In this document: piece after piece, positions 34,778 through 43,922 of the stretch
Position numbering within the stretch: position 1 is the stretch's first letter
Layout: every line of letters starts with the position of its first letter
From: Aequorivita sp.
Lineage (GTDB): Bacteria; Bacteroidota; Bacteroidia; Flavobacteriales; Flavobacteriaceae
Direction of reading: 5' to 3'
Assembly: GCA_002715485.1 (NCBI GenBank)
Contig: PAZL01000066.1
Coordinates: forward strand, 1-57,491
DNA: 57,491 bases
Position numbers and translations under genes: made by a program
The notes under the pieces: generated by a model
Told to the model about the DNA's origin: nothing
The model's input: only the letters and a program-made list of their open reading frames with translations
The model's database searches: none

Positions 34778-35464
34778 ATGAACTATTCGGTTATATCTGG
34801 AGATATTGTTTCATCAACGGGTTTGCATATCCAAGACCGCAAATTTGTTGAAGAAAATCTAAATACACTGCTCCATAGTTTGAAGAAGGAGTTCAATGTA
34901 TATGGCCGCATTATAAAAGGCGACTATTTAGAGTGTGTGGTTCCAAATGCTTCAGAAGGGCTACAAGTAGCTTTGGCTATAAAAAGTTTTGTAAAGGCAA
35001 TTCCCATCAAAATGAAAGCCTATAAAAGTGAGGAAAATAGGATAAAACAGTTTAAAATCCATGGAATAAGGCTCGCAATAGGATACGGAGAGCTGAGCCG
35101 CTACAAACCAGAAGAGGGAGTGATAGATGGTGAGGCCATTTACCTTTCGGGCCGAGAAATAAGTGGGGAGACAACCTACAACAAAGAACGCATCGTTATA
35201 AAAAACACCTTGTTTTTTGCATCAAAAAATGAAGATTTTAATAAAAATTTCCAACCTTTACTTGCACTGCTGGATGTTTTATTGAGCAAAGCAACCTCAC
35301 GACAATGCGAAGTTTTGTATTTAAAATTAATGAATAACCAAGAAGACGAAATTGCCAAACGACTTGGTATAGGACAATCTGCCGTGAACCAACATTCTAC
35401 AAGTGTTGGCTGGAACGCTATTGATGAAGCGGTAAATTATTTTAAAATGGTAATTTCAAGTTAA
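34778..35464 (+). CDS. SatD family protein with C-terminal HTH
   Basis: 228-aa protein. The N-terminal part starts YSVISGDIVSSTGL, with the SatD-type opening, and continues RIIKGDYLECVVPNAS and IRLAIGYGELS, which resembles a degenerate nucleotide-cyclase-like fold. The C-terminal 60 residues have a helix-turn-helix: DEIAKRLGIGQSAVNQHSTS (about 187-206). It is coupled to a DUF3307 gene 5 bp downstream, a pairing found widely. It probably binds the triple operator before its own gene. Signal unknown. Confidence 0.85.
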   Translation: MNYSVISGDIVSSTGLHIQDRKFVEENLNTLLHSLKKEFNVYGRIIKGDYLECVVPNASEGLQVALAIKSFVKAIPIKMKAYKSEENRIKQFKIHGIRLAIGYGELSRYKPEEGVIDGEAIYLSGREISGETTYNKERIVIKNTLFFASKNEDFNKNFQPLLALLDVLLSKATSRQCEVLYLKLMNNQEDEIAKRLGIGQSAVNQHSTSVGWNAIDEAVNYFKMVISS

Positions 35465-35469
35465 AGATT

Positions 35470-36174
35470 ATGGGACTAAAAGAATTACTGCTGCTTCAAT
35501 TCATCGCACATCTATGTTTGGATTATTTTTTTCAAACAGATAAATTGGCAAGCCAGAAAAATACAATTGGATTTAAAAGTCGTTTTTTGTACTGGCACGC
35601 TTTGGCGTGCTTTGCATTAGCTTGGCTGTTTTCTTTACAAATAGGTTTCGTTTTTGGTGCAGCAACAATCGCAATAATCCATTTTTTGATAGATGGCTTT
35701 AAGCGTCATCTCAACACCAGCAGCTACTTTGGGCGTTATGCTTTTTTTATAGACCAAGCTGCACATTTGGCGATTTTAACTTTGGTAGTTATTTTATTTA
35801 ATAAATGGCACGGGATAACTCCTTCAATAGAGGTTTCAATAAACTTTAAGTATTTACTTATAATTACCGGGTATTTGGTCTGTTTAAAACCAGCAAACAT
35901 TTTTATAAGAGAAGTGTTTAAAGCAACTGAAATTCAGGTTAGCAGCGATAATGAGATGCCAAACGCTGGAAAGGTAATAGGCGTTTTGGAACGTATTTTA
36001 ACCCTCACATTCATTATAGTTTCTCAATATTCCGCAGTAGGTTTTCTCATTGCCGCAAAATCCATTCTCCGTTACGGAAACAATGAAACTTTAAAAACCG
36101 AATACGTGCTTATTGGAACAATGCTAAGCTTCGGAATAGCTGTTATTGCTGGCATCATCATTAATTTTTTCTAA
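35470..36174 (+). CDS. DUF3307 domain-containing membrane protein
   Basis: 234-aa membrane protein with about six helices. The DUF3307 core (first 120 residues) has LLLQFIAHLCLDYFFQTDKLA, then FLYWHALACFALAWLF and the FLIDGFKRHL segment. The second half (YLLIITGYLVC..., ILRYGNNE) is a further membrane region. The likely partner of SatD: both are transcribed from the operator-bound promoter. Biochemical function unknown. Confidence 0.85.
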   Translation: MGLKELLLLQFIAHLCLDYFFQTDKLASQKNTIGFKSRFLYWHALACFALAWLFSLQIGFVFGAATIAIIHFLIDGFKRHLNTSSYFGRYAFFIDQAAHLAILTLVVILFNKWHGITPSIEVSINFKYLLIITGYLVCLKPANIFIREVFKATEIQVSSDNEMPNAGKVIGVLERILTLTFIIVSQYSAVGFLIAAKSILRYGNNETLKTEYVLIGTMLSFGIAVIAGIIINFF

Positions 36175-36186
36175 ATTACAATCAGT

Positions 36187-37491
36187 TTGCTAACTCGATT
36201 CAAAAAAAATATTGAAACTAATTTTTCTTTTTTAAAAGAAAAAAAACTGCTCATCGCCTGCAGTGGTGGCTTGGACAGTGTGGTGTTGACATACTTGATA
36301 AAAGAATTGAATTGTGAAATGGCTTTAGCACATTGCAATTTTTCACTGCGTGGAAAGGAAAGCGATAGTGATGAAATGTTCGTTATTGGTTTGGCAAAAA
36401 ACTTAGAGATCCCTGTGTTTGCTGAAACTTTTGATACAAAAAAGTTTTCCGAAGAACATAAAATTTCAACCCAAATGGCGGCACGTGAACTGCGTTATGC
36501 GTGGTTTGCCGAAATTTTAAAGGATTTTAAATACGATTATCTTTTAACAGCCCATCACTTGGATGACGATTTGGAAACTTTTCTCATAAATCTTTCGAGG
36601 GGAACGGGCCTGAATGGACTTACGGGGATTCCGAAGGAAAAAAACAGAACTATCAGACCTCTTTTGAATTTTTCACGAAAAGAAATTCAGGAATATGCTG
36701 ATAAAAACAACTTGAAATGGCGCGAAGACAGCAGTAATCAAAAGACTGATTACCTCAGGAATAGGTTACGGTTGGAAGTTTTGCCCCAATTCAAGAAAGT
36801 GAACGAATCGGTTCTGAAAAATTTTCAAAAAACACAGCAAAACCTGCAAGCTTCAAAAAATCTCATAGAAGATTATATGGCTTTGGTTTATAATCTTGTT
36901 GTTACGGAAGCTTCAGATTCGTACAAGATTAACATACAAAAAATTAAAGAACTACCCCATACCGAAGCATTGCTTTATGAACTTTTGAATGGTTTTGGGT
37001 TTACGGAATGGGATGATGTTTCTGAATTGCTTGATGCCCAAACGGGAAAACAGCTTTTTTCAAAAACACATCGACTTATAAAAAACCGTGATGAATTGCT
37101 CCTCACAGAAATTTCAAAAGAAATCAATCCCCAAGAGATTTCAGTTCCAAAAGAAGGGATCGTTTTTCCGATTGAACTGAAAATAGAATCTGTAGACTAC
37201 ATTGGCGAAACCGAAAAAAACTTGATTTACGTTGCTTCGGAAAAACTAGAGTTTCCTTTAAAATTAAGAAGATGGGAGAGGGGTGATAGTTTTCAGCCTT
37301 TCGGAATGAAAGGTAAAAAGAAATTAAGTAAATTTTTCAAAGACGAAAAAATTCCAATCAATGAAAAAGAAAAAGCCTGGTTGCTTTTAAATGATAAAAA
37401 AATAGTGTGGATAGTTGGATACCGAATGGATGATCATTTCAAAGTAACTAAAGGTTCAAAGAAAATTTTGAAAATTACCTGGAAAACCTAA
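36187..37491 (+). CDS. tilS: tRNA(Ile)-lysidine synthase
   Basis: 434-aa cytosolic enzyme that modifies C34 of the CAU-anticodon isoleucine tRNA to lysidine. The PP-loop SGGLDS is at 26-31, with ALAHCNFSLRGKESDSDE and HHLDDDLETFLINLSRG following; the C-terminal domain ends with FQPFGMKGKKKLSKFFKDEKIP, as in TilS. Translation starts at TTG 36187; there is no ATG before the PP-loop. It may be co-transcribed with DUF3307 (12 bp gap). Confidence 0.95.
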   Translation: MLTRFKKNIETNFSFLKEKKLLIACSGGLDSVVLTYLIKELNCEMALAHCNFSLRGKESDSDEMFVIGLAKNLEIPVFAETFDTKKFSEEHKISTQMAARELRYAWFAEILKDFKYDYLLTAHHLDDDLETFLINLSRGTGLNGLTGIPKEKNRTIRPLLNFSRKEIQEYADKNNLKWREDSSNQKTDYLRNRLRLEVLPQFKKVNESVLKNFQKTQQNLQASKNLIEDYMALVYNLVVTEASDSYKINIQKIKELPHTEALLYELLNGFGFTEWDDVSELLDAQTGKQLFSKTHRLIKNRDELLLTEISKEINPQEISVPKEGIVFPIELKIESVDYIGETEKNLIYVASEKLEFPLKLRRWERGDSFQPFGMKGKKKLSKFFKDEKIPINEKEKAWLLLNDKKIVWIVGYRMDDHFKVTKGSKKILKITWKT

Positions 37492-37502
37492 TGCAGTAAT
37501 AC

Positions 37503-37534
37503 AAGAATCCCGACCATTGGCCGGGATTCTTTAA
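37503..37534 (+). terminator. probable terminator after tilS
   Basis: AAGAATCCCG / CGGGATTCTT stem with a 9-base loop, then only a short T-stretch. Weak U-run, so moderate confidence. Confidence 0.6.
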
Positions 37535-37697
37535 CAAACCTAACTTAGTAAACTTTAAAGTGCACTAAGAATATTTTCTATCCCCACAAAAAATATTGCT
37601 TTGTGCATTATCCACTAATTCTATGTCTCAAATATATGTCAGTTATTAAATTTCCACAATACGTACTTACACGTATTTTTTTCTGAGAGAAATTATT

Positions 37698-37726
37698 TTG
37701 AATTGTAAACAATAATAGTAACTTTC
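37698..37726 (+). promoter_or_regulatory. candidate promoter of the glycolytic operon
   Basis: TTG (37698-37700) 18 bp before TAACTTTC (37719-37726), a near-match to the -7 consensus. It ends 5 bp before the ATG of pfkA. Confidence 0.35.
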
Positions 37727-37731
37727 CGTTT

Positions 37732-38715
37732 ATGAATTTACCGAAAAAAATAGGAGTTTTAACTAGTGGTGGAGATGCTCCCGGAATGAATGCTGCCATT
37801 CGGGCAGTAGTTAGGGCTTGCACTTATTATAATATTGAATGCGTAGGTATTTATCGCGGTTTGCAAGGTTTGATTGAAGGTGATTTTAAAGAACTGAATG
37901 CGCGCTCTGTAAAAAATATAATCAACCGTGGGGGAACCTTTCTGAAATCTGCACGTTCAAAGGAATTTAGAACTGAAGAAGGCAGAAAAAAGGCTTTCAA
38001 TAATCTCCAAAACGAAAAGATAGATGCCTTGGTCGTCATTGGTGGCGATGGGACATTTGCAGGGGCTTCGGTGTTTATAAAAGAATTCAATTTTCCTATT
38101 GTTGGCCTACCAGGAACAATAGATAATGACATTAATGGTACGGATTATACAATAGGTTACGACACGGCTTTAAATACTGTTGTGGAAGCCATTGATAAAA
38201 TTCGCGACACGGCAAACTCACACAACCGTCTTTTTTTAGTTGAAGTAATGGGGCGCGATGCAGGAGATATTGCTTTGAATGCTGGCATTGGGGCTGGAGC
38301 AGAAGAGATTTTGATTCCTGAACAAAATATGGGTCGCGAGCGCTTGCTGGAATCTTTAAGCCGAAGTAAAAAATCTGGAAAAACTTCAAGTATTGTTGTT
38401 GTTTCCGAAGGAGACCAGATAGGAAAGAATATCTTTGGTCTTGCCCAGTATATTGAAGAAAATTTAAAAGAATACGAGGTTAGGGTTACCGTACTTGGCC
38501 ATATACAGCGCGGGGGTGCCCCTAGCTGTTACGATCGTGTGCTCGCAAGCCGTTTGGGCGTTGGTGCTATTGATGCGCTTTTGCGTGGCGAAACCAATGT
38601 AATGATTGGTATCGTTCACAATAAAGTAATTTCCGTACCTTTTTCCGAAGCTATAAAAGGAAGTAATGAAATAGACGAAGATTTGATTCGTGTGGCAGAT
38701 ATCATTTCGATATAA
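37732..38715 (+). CDS. pfkA: 6-phosphofructokinase
   Basis: 327-aa ATP-type phosphofructokinase. GGDAPG (13-18) and GGDGT (104-108) form the nucleotide-binding site; GTIDND (128-133) holds the catalytic aspartate D131, and VEVMGRDAGDIAL the fructose-6-phosphate site. The length and the GGDGT glycine (rather than Asp) support ATP over pyrophosphate. First gene of a four-gene glycolytic cluster with gapA, a sugar kinase and pgi. Confidence 0.96.
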   Translation: MNLPKKIGVLTSGGDAPGMNAAIRAVVRACTYYNIECVGIYRGLQGLIEGDFKELNARSVKNIINRGGTFLKSARSKEFRTEEGRKKAFNNLQNEKIDALVVIGGDGTFAGASVFIKEFNFPIVGLPGTIDNDINGTDYTIGYDTALNTVVEAIDKIRDTANSHNRLFLVEVMGRDAGDIALNAGIGAGAEEILIPEQNMGRERLLESLSRSKKSGKTSSIVVVSEGDQIGKNIFGLAQYIEENLKEYEVRVTVLGHIQRGGAPSCYDRVLASRLGVGAIDALLRGETNVMIGIVHNKVISVPFSEAIKGSNEIDEDLIRVADIISI

Positions 38716-38738
38716 CAAAAGAAAAATAAATTTAATAA

Positions 38739-39737
38739 ATGAAAAAGAAAATTGGAATTAACGGCTTTGGTCGAATTGGGCGTCTCGCCTTTAGAATAGC
38801 ATTACAAAGAAAGGATATAGAAATAGTTGCAATAAACGATTTATTGGAAGTAGATCATTTAGCATATTTATTGGAATATGATTCCGTTCACGGGAAATAT
38901 CCCGGAACTATTGAAGTAAAAAATGGAAATTTAATAGTTGATGGTAATAAAATAAGGGTTACGTCAGAAAAAAATCCTGCAGACCTGAAGTGGAGCGATT
39001 TAAATGCAGAAATAATTATTGATTGCACAGGAATTTTTAAAGAAGTTGACTCAGCGTCGGGACATTTAAAAGCTGGTGCCAAAAAAGTAATTATTTCCGC
39101 CCCTTCCAAAACAGCGCCTATGTTTGTTATGGGCGTAAATCATAAAGAGGTAGAATCTTCGGATACAATTATTTCAAACGCCTCCTGCACCACAAACTGT
39201 CTTGCGCCGATGGCAAAAATAATAAATGATGAGTACGGAATAGTTGAAGCTTTAATGACCACGGTTCATTCCGTTACTGCTACACAATCCACAGTTGACC
39301 AGCCTTCAAAGAAAAATTATCGTTTGGGTAGAAGTGCATTGAGCAATATTATTCCAACCACTACGGGAGCTGCCGTTGCGGTTACCAAAGTGATTCCTGA
39401 GTTAAAAGGAAAATTGACGGGAATGGCTTTCCGAGTACCAACAACAGATGTTTCCGTTGTAGATTTAACAGTTCGCACAGAAAAACCCACAACCTATGAA
39501 GAAATAAAAGCTTTGTTTAAAAAAGCTTCGGAAACAGATTATAAAGGAATTGTAAACTACACCGAGGCCGAAGTAGTTTCGCAGGATTTCGTTTCAGACC
39601 CACATATTTGTACCTTTGATGCCAACGCCGGGATTGCGCTTAATGATAATTTCTTTAAGTTAGTGGCTTGGTACGATAACGAATATGGCTACTCCGCAAA
39701 ACTGGTTGATCTAGCCGCTCATGTTGCAACTCTCTAA
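38739..39737 (+). CDS. gapA: glyceraldehyde-3-phosphate dehydrogenase, type I
   Basis: 332-aa cytosolic enzyme. NAD-binding motif [10 protein letters not shown] (6-15) and catalytic cysteine C150 in [12 protein letters not shown]; the later [17 protein letters not shown] and [20 protein letters not shown] are typical of the type I enzyme. Starts 23 bp after pfkA. Confidence 0.97.
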   Translation: MKKKIGINGFGRIGRLAFRIALQRKDIEIVAINDLLEVDHLAYLLEYDSVHGKYPGTIEVKNGNLIVDGNKIRVTSEKNPADLKWSDLNAEIIIDCTGIFKEVDSASGHLKAGAKKVIISAPSKTAPMFVMGVNHKEVESSDTIISNASCTTNCLAPMAKIINDEYGIVEALMTTVHSVTATQSTVDQPSKKNYRLGRSALSNIIPTTTGAAVAVTKVIPELKGKLTGMAFRVPTTDVSVVDLTVRTEKPTTYEEIKALFKKASETDYKGIVNYTEAEVVSQDFVSDPHICTFDANAGIALNDNFFKLVAWYDNEYGYSAKLVDLAAHVATL

Positions 39738-39740
39738 ACT

Positions 39741-40598
39741 ATGACCCTAATAACCGATGGCGGTTCTACAAAATGTGATTGGGTTTTACTGGATAATTCT
39801 GGTGAGCTTGTCTTTAAAACCGCGACTTTAGGATTGAATCCAACAGTTGTTGCAAAAGAAGAGTTGTTGTTTCGTATTACTTCAAATGAAACTTTAAAAA
39901 ATGTCTTTAGCAATGTTGGAGCTTTAGATTTTTACGGTGCAGGTTGTGGTACGGCCACGCCGCGAAGTATTTTAAAGGAAGTTTTGGAAACATTATTTAC
40001 AAAGGCAAAAGTTAACGTTTCCGAAGACATGGCGGCTGCTGTTTTTGCCGCAACTACAGAGCCTGGAATTGTTTGTATTTTGGGCACGGGTAGCAATAGC
40101 TGTTATTTTGATGGTACTGAAATTCATGCACCAATTCCAGCTTTGGGCTATATTTTGATGGATGAGGCGAGTGGAAATTATTTCGGAAAAAGATTGATCC
40201 GCGATTACTATTACAACCGGATGCCTTCAGAAATTGTTCGGGAATTTGAAGAAAAATTCAATTTGGAGGCGGACGATATAAAAATGAATCTTTACAAGAA
40301 GCCAAATCCAAATGCATATTTGGCATCATTTGCCCAATTCATATTTACACAGAAGGAAATAAACCCATACTTTTACGCGCTGATAAAAGAAGGCATTTCT
40401 AATTTTATTGAATGCCGTATTCTTTGTTATGAAAAAGCGCACGAGGTTCCAGTTCATTTTATTGGTTCCATAGCACATTTTTCGGAAGAAATTATAAAGG
40501 AATGTTTTACGCTACACGACCTTGAACTTGGAAATATCGTTCAGCGCCCTATTGATGGGCTAATAGATTATTACAAAAACAGAATCCACAAATCGTAA
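39741..40598 (+). CDS. BadF/BadG-type ATPase, N-acetylglucosamine kinase-like
   Basis: 285-aa sugar-kinase/ASKHA-fold protein. The N-terminal phosphate loop is LITDGGSTKCDWVLLD, with a second loop ILGTGSNSCYFDG and the late VHFIGSIAHFSEEII strand. The family includes eukaryotic-type GlcNAc kinases. It starts 3 bp after the gapA stop, so it is translated with it; its presence in a glycolytic cluster suggests that it feeds amino sugars or glucose into the pathway. Confidence 0.88.
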   Translation: MTLITDGGSTKCDWVLLDNSGELVFKTATLGLNPTVVAKEELLFRITSNETLKNVFSNVGALDFYGAGCGTATPRSILKEVLETLFTKAKVNVSEDMAAAVFAATTEPGIVCILGTGSNSCYFDGTEIHAPIPALGYILMDEASGNYFGKRLIRDYYYNRMPSEIVREFEEKFNLEADDIKMNLYKKPNPNAYLASFAQFIFTQKEINPYFYALIKEGISNFIECRILCYEKAHEVPVHFIGSIAHFSEEIIKECFTLHDLELGNIVQRPIDGLIDYYKNRIHKS

Positions 40599-40625
40599 AT
40601 TTAAAGTCGTCAATCTTACTCAACA

Positions 40626-42194
40626 ATGTCTTTACCAAAAATAAATCCTACAAACACCGAAGCTTGGAAAGCACTTGATGCCCATTTTAAAGATTTGAAA
40701 GGGTTGCAAACAAAGGATATTTTTTCAAAAGATTTTGGTCGTGCAAACCGTTATAAAGTTGAGTGGAAGGATTTTTATTTAGATTATTCAAAGAACAGAA
40801 TTACCGATAAAACACTTTCCCTTTTGTTACAACTTGCAGAAGAAGTAAACCTGAAAGAAGCCATACAGCAACAATTTTCTGGGAAAAGAATTAACGAGAC
40901 CGAAGACCGTGCAGTATTGCATACTGCTCTCCGGGATTTTGAAAATATGAAACCGGAAGTGAAGGCCACGCTTCAAAAAATGAAGCTTTTTTCTGAAGAA
41001 ATAATAATCGGTTCACATAAAGGTTTTTCTGGAAAAGCAATTACAGATGTTGTAAACATTGGCATTGGCGGAAGCCATTTGGGTCCGGAAATGGTTACCC
41101 AGGCGCTTCAGTTTTACAGAAATCATTTAAAAACTCACTTCATCGCTAATATAGATGGGGATGATGTGGCAGAAAAACTTAATAATTTAAATCCCGAAAC
41201 AACACTGTTTATAGTTGTTTCCAAAAGCTTCACCACGCAGGAAACTATTACCAATGCTTCTGTTGTGAAGGATTGGTTTTTGAAAAATGCTTCGGAAATT
41301 GACATTGAAAAACATTTTGTAGCAGTATCTGCAAATGTTGAAGGCGCAAAAGAATTTGGTATTTCCGAAGAAAACATTTTTCCGATGCAGGATTGGGTTG
41401 GCGGAAGATTCTCGCTTTGGAGTTCCGTCGGGCTTTCCATTTGCTGCAGTATTGGTTTTAGCAATTTCGAAGCAATGTTGAAAGGTGCTTTTGAAATGGA
41501 TAATCATTTCAAAAACGAAGAATTTGGTAAAAATATTCCAGTTATACTAGCTTTAATTTCAATATGGTACAATAACTTCTATAAATCTGAAAGTGAGGCC
41601 GTTGCGGCATATTCGCAATATTTGCACAAATTGGTTCCATACTTGCAACAAGCCATTATGGAAAGTAACGGTAAAAACGTTGACCGAAACGGAGAAAAAA
41701 TAGGTTATCAAACTGGGACGATTGTTTGGGGTAATGTGGGCAGCAATTCGCAGCACGCTTATTTTCAACTATTACATCAGGGCACTAAATTGATTCCCAC
41801 GGATTTTATAGGTTTTAGTGAACCTTTGCATGGCAATACAGAAAACCACAATATTCTAATGGCAAATTTCTTCGCCCAAACTGAGGCGCTTTGGGAAGGA
41901 ACGCATAACAAAACTGTTGAAATTTCTTTTAAATCATTTGAGGGTAGCAAACCCACAAATACTATTTTAATAAAGAAGCTTAACCCAAAAAACCTTGGAA
42001 GCCTAATTGCGCTTTACGAACATAAACTCTTTGCTCAAGGTATTATTTGGAATATTTTTAGCTACGATCAATGGGGTGTGGAATTAGGTAAAACCGTTGC
42101 AAAAGGAACGTTAACAGCTATTGAAAATAGAAATTTCTCGGAGATAGAAAACCGTTCAACAGTTAATTTGCTGGAAAAGTTTTTGAAAAAATAG
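40626..42194 (+). CDS. pgi: glucose-6-phosphate isomerase
   Basis: 522-aa enzyme. Motifs: VVNIGIGGSHLGPEMVTQAL, VSKSFTTQETITNA (phosphate-binding), VGGRFSLWSSVGLS, and QGTKLIPTDFIGFSEPLH before NHNILMANFFAQTEALW. All catalytic regions present. Last of the four-gene cluster, 27 bp downstream of the kinase. Confidence 0.96.
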   Translation: MSLPKINPTNTEAWKALDAHFKDLKGLQTKDIFSKDFGRANRYKVEWKDFYLDYSKNRITDKTLSLLLQLAEEVNLKEAIQQQFSGKRINETEDRAVLHTALRDFENMKPEVKATLQKMKLFSEEIIIGSHKGFSGKAITDVVNIGIGGSHLGPEMVTQALQFYRNHLKTHFIANIDGDDVAEKLNNLNPETTLFIVVSKSFTTQETITNASVVKDWFLKNASEIDIEKHFVAVSANVEGAKEFGISEENIFPMQDWVGGRFSLWSSVGLSICCSIGFSNFEAMLKGAFEMDNHFKNEEFGKNIPVILALISIWYNNFYKSESEAVAAYSQYLHKLVPYLQQAIMESNGKNVDRNGEKIGYQTGTIVWGNVGSNSQHAYFQLLHQGTKLIPTDFIGFSEPLHGNTENHNILMANFFAQTEALWEGTHNKTVEISFKSFEGSKPTNTILIKKLNPKNLGSLIALYEHKLFAQGIIWNIFSYDQWGVELGKTVAKGTLTAIENRNFSEIENRSTVNLLEKFLKK

Positions 42195-42279
42195 CTACAA
42201 ACTTCTTATTTCCCATTTCAAACTTCCCACATTTTTTATATCTTTCAATTGTAAACTCCCCGTTTATACTTACTAAATT

Positions 42280-43821
42280 ATGCTTACAAAAGTTTATGGA
42301 AGCGCTGTATTTGGCGTGGAGGCAACTACTATTACTGTAGAAGTAAACGTTGACAGTGGAATAGGTTATCATTTAGTTGGCCTACCCGATAACGCTATTC
42401 GTGAAAGCAATTTCCGCATTGCCGCCGCTTTACAAAACAACGGCTACAAAATTCCCGGAAAGAAGTTAATTCTCAATATGTCACCCGCAGATCTTCGGAA
42501 AGAAGGCTCTGCGTATGATCTCACTTTGGCGATGGGTATTCTCGTTGCCACGGAGCAGATTGAAGAGCTAAATCCACTTTCAGAATATATTATTATGGGT
42601 GAATTGTCATTGGACGGTAATCTTCAGCCTATTCGTGGTGCCTTGCCAATCGCTCTAAAAGCAAAGGAAGAAGGCTTTAAGGGGTTTATACTTCCGAAGC
42701 AGAACGCTAAAGAAGCAGCAATCGTTGAAGGCATAGAAGTTTTTGGAATTGAGAATATAAAGGAAGTTATCGATTTTTTTAATAAAAACATTCCACTCGA
42801 AAAAACTGAAGTAGATATGGTTGCCGAATTTTACGAGCATCTGGAGCATCCAGAGTACGATTTTGCTGATGTAAAAGGTCAAGAATCTATAAAACGCTGC
42901 ATGGAAATTGCTGCAGCAGGCGGTCATAACATCATTTTAATTGGGCCGCCGGGCTCGGGAAAAACTATGCTTGCCAAACGTTTGCCTAGCATTCTTCCAC
43001 CAATGACTTTACAGGAAAGTCTTGAAACCACAAAAATCCACAGTGTCGCAGGCCGCACTATGGAAAAAGGTGGCATTATGACTTCACGTCCCTTCCGTAG
43101 CCCTCACCATACAATCAGTGATGTTGCCCTTGTGGGTGGTGGTCAATATCCACAGCCGGGTGAAATAAGTTTGGCGCACAATGGCGTTTTATTTTTGGAT
43201 GAATTGCCCGAATTTAAACGCGGTGTTTTGGAAGTAATGCGTCAACCGCTAGAAGATCGAGATGTAACCATTTCGCGTGCAAAATTTACCGTAACTTATC
43301 CATCCAGTTTTATGTTGGTTGCAAGTATGAACCCAAGTCCGGGTGGCTATTTTAATGATCCAGACGCACCGGTTATGTCTTCTCCCGCAGAGATGCAGCG
43401 ATATTTGAGTAAGATTTCAGGGCCACTTTTGGATAGGATTGATATTCATATAGAAGTGACACCAGTTCCTTTTGAAAAGTTAAGTGACGAGCGCCGAGGT
43501 GAATCCAGCATAATTATTCGTGAACGTGTTACCAATGCCCGAAAAATTCAAGCCCAACGTTTTTCGGACTTTGAAAAGGTGCATTACAACGCACAAATGG
43601 GGGTTAAGCAAATCCGTCAATTCTGTAAACTTGACGAAGCCTCGTTGCAACTATTAAAAACCGCAATGGAAAGATTAAATCTTTCAGCCCGGGCTTATGA
43701 CCGGATTTTAAAAGTGGCGCGGACCATTGCCGATTTGGAAGCTTCCGAACAGATAAATGGCAATCATATTTCCGAAGCCATTCAGTACAGAAGTTTGGAT
43801 CGGGATGGATGGTTTGGTTAA
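42280..43821 (+). CDS. YifB family Mg-chelatase-like AAA ATPase
   Basis: 513-aa protein. An N-terminal Lon-substrate-like domain (1-170: [20 protein letters not shown]) is followed by the AAA core with Walker A GPPGSGKT (222-229), Walker [11 protein letters not shown] and the C-terminal ATPase domain. This layout matches YifB/ComM family proteins, which remodel DNA junctions during recombination or transformation. Located alone, downstream of pgi. Confidence 0.93.
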   Translation: MLTKVYGSAVFGVEATTITVEVNVDSGIGYHLVGLPDNAIRESNFRIAAALQNNGYKIPGKKLILNMSPADLRKEGSAYDLTLAMGILVATEQIEELNPLSEYIIMGELSLDGNLQPIRGALPIALKAKEEGFKGFILPKQNAKEAAIVEGIEVFGIENIKEVIDFFNKNIPLEKTEVDMVAEFYEHLEHPEYDFADVKGQESIKRCMEIAAAGGHNIILIGPPGSGKTMLAKRLPSILPPMTLQESLETTKIHSVAGRTMEKGGIMTSRPFRSPHHTISDVALVGGGQYPQPGEISLAHNGVLFLDELPEFKRGVLEVMRQPLEDRDVTISRAKFTVTYPSSFMLVASMNPSPGGYFNDPDAPVMSSPAEMQRYLSKISGPLLDRIDIHIEVTPVPFEKLSDERRGESSIIIRERVTNARKIQAQRFSDFEKVHYNAQMGVKQIRQFCKLDEASLQLLKTAMERLNLSARAYDRILKVARTIADLEASEQINGNHISEAIQYRSLDRDGWFG

Positions 43822-43888
43822 TAAATAGAAATTATAGATTTCGATTTCGTTTTAACTTATTTTTAAGATTTAAACCCGCTTCACATAG

Positions 43889-43896
43889 TATCTTTA
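43889..43896 (+). promoter_or_regulatory. candidate -7 box of the M16 peptidase gene
   Basis: TATCTTTA, one base off the consensus, 27 bp before the ATG. No TTG at the usual distance, so weak. Confidence 0.3.
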
Positions 43897-43922
43897 AAAC
43901 TTTCTAAAAAATTTATTCAATT

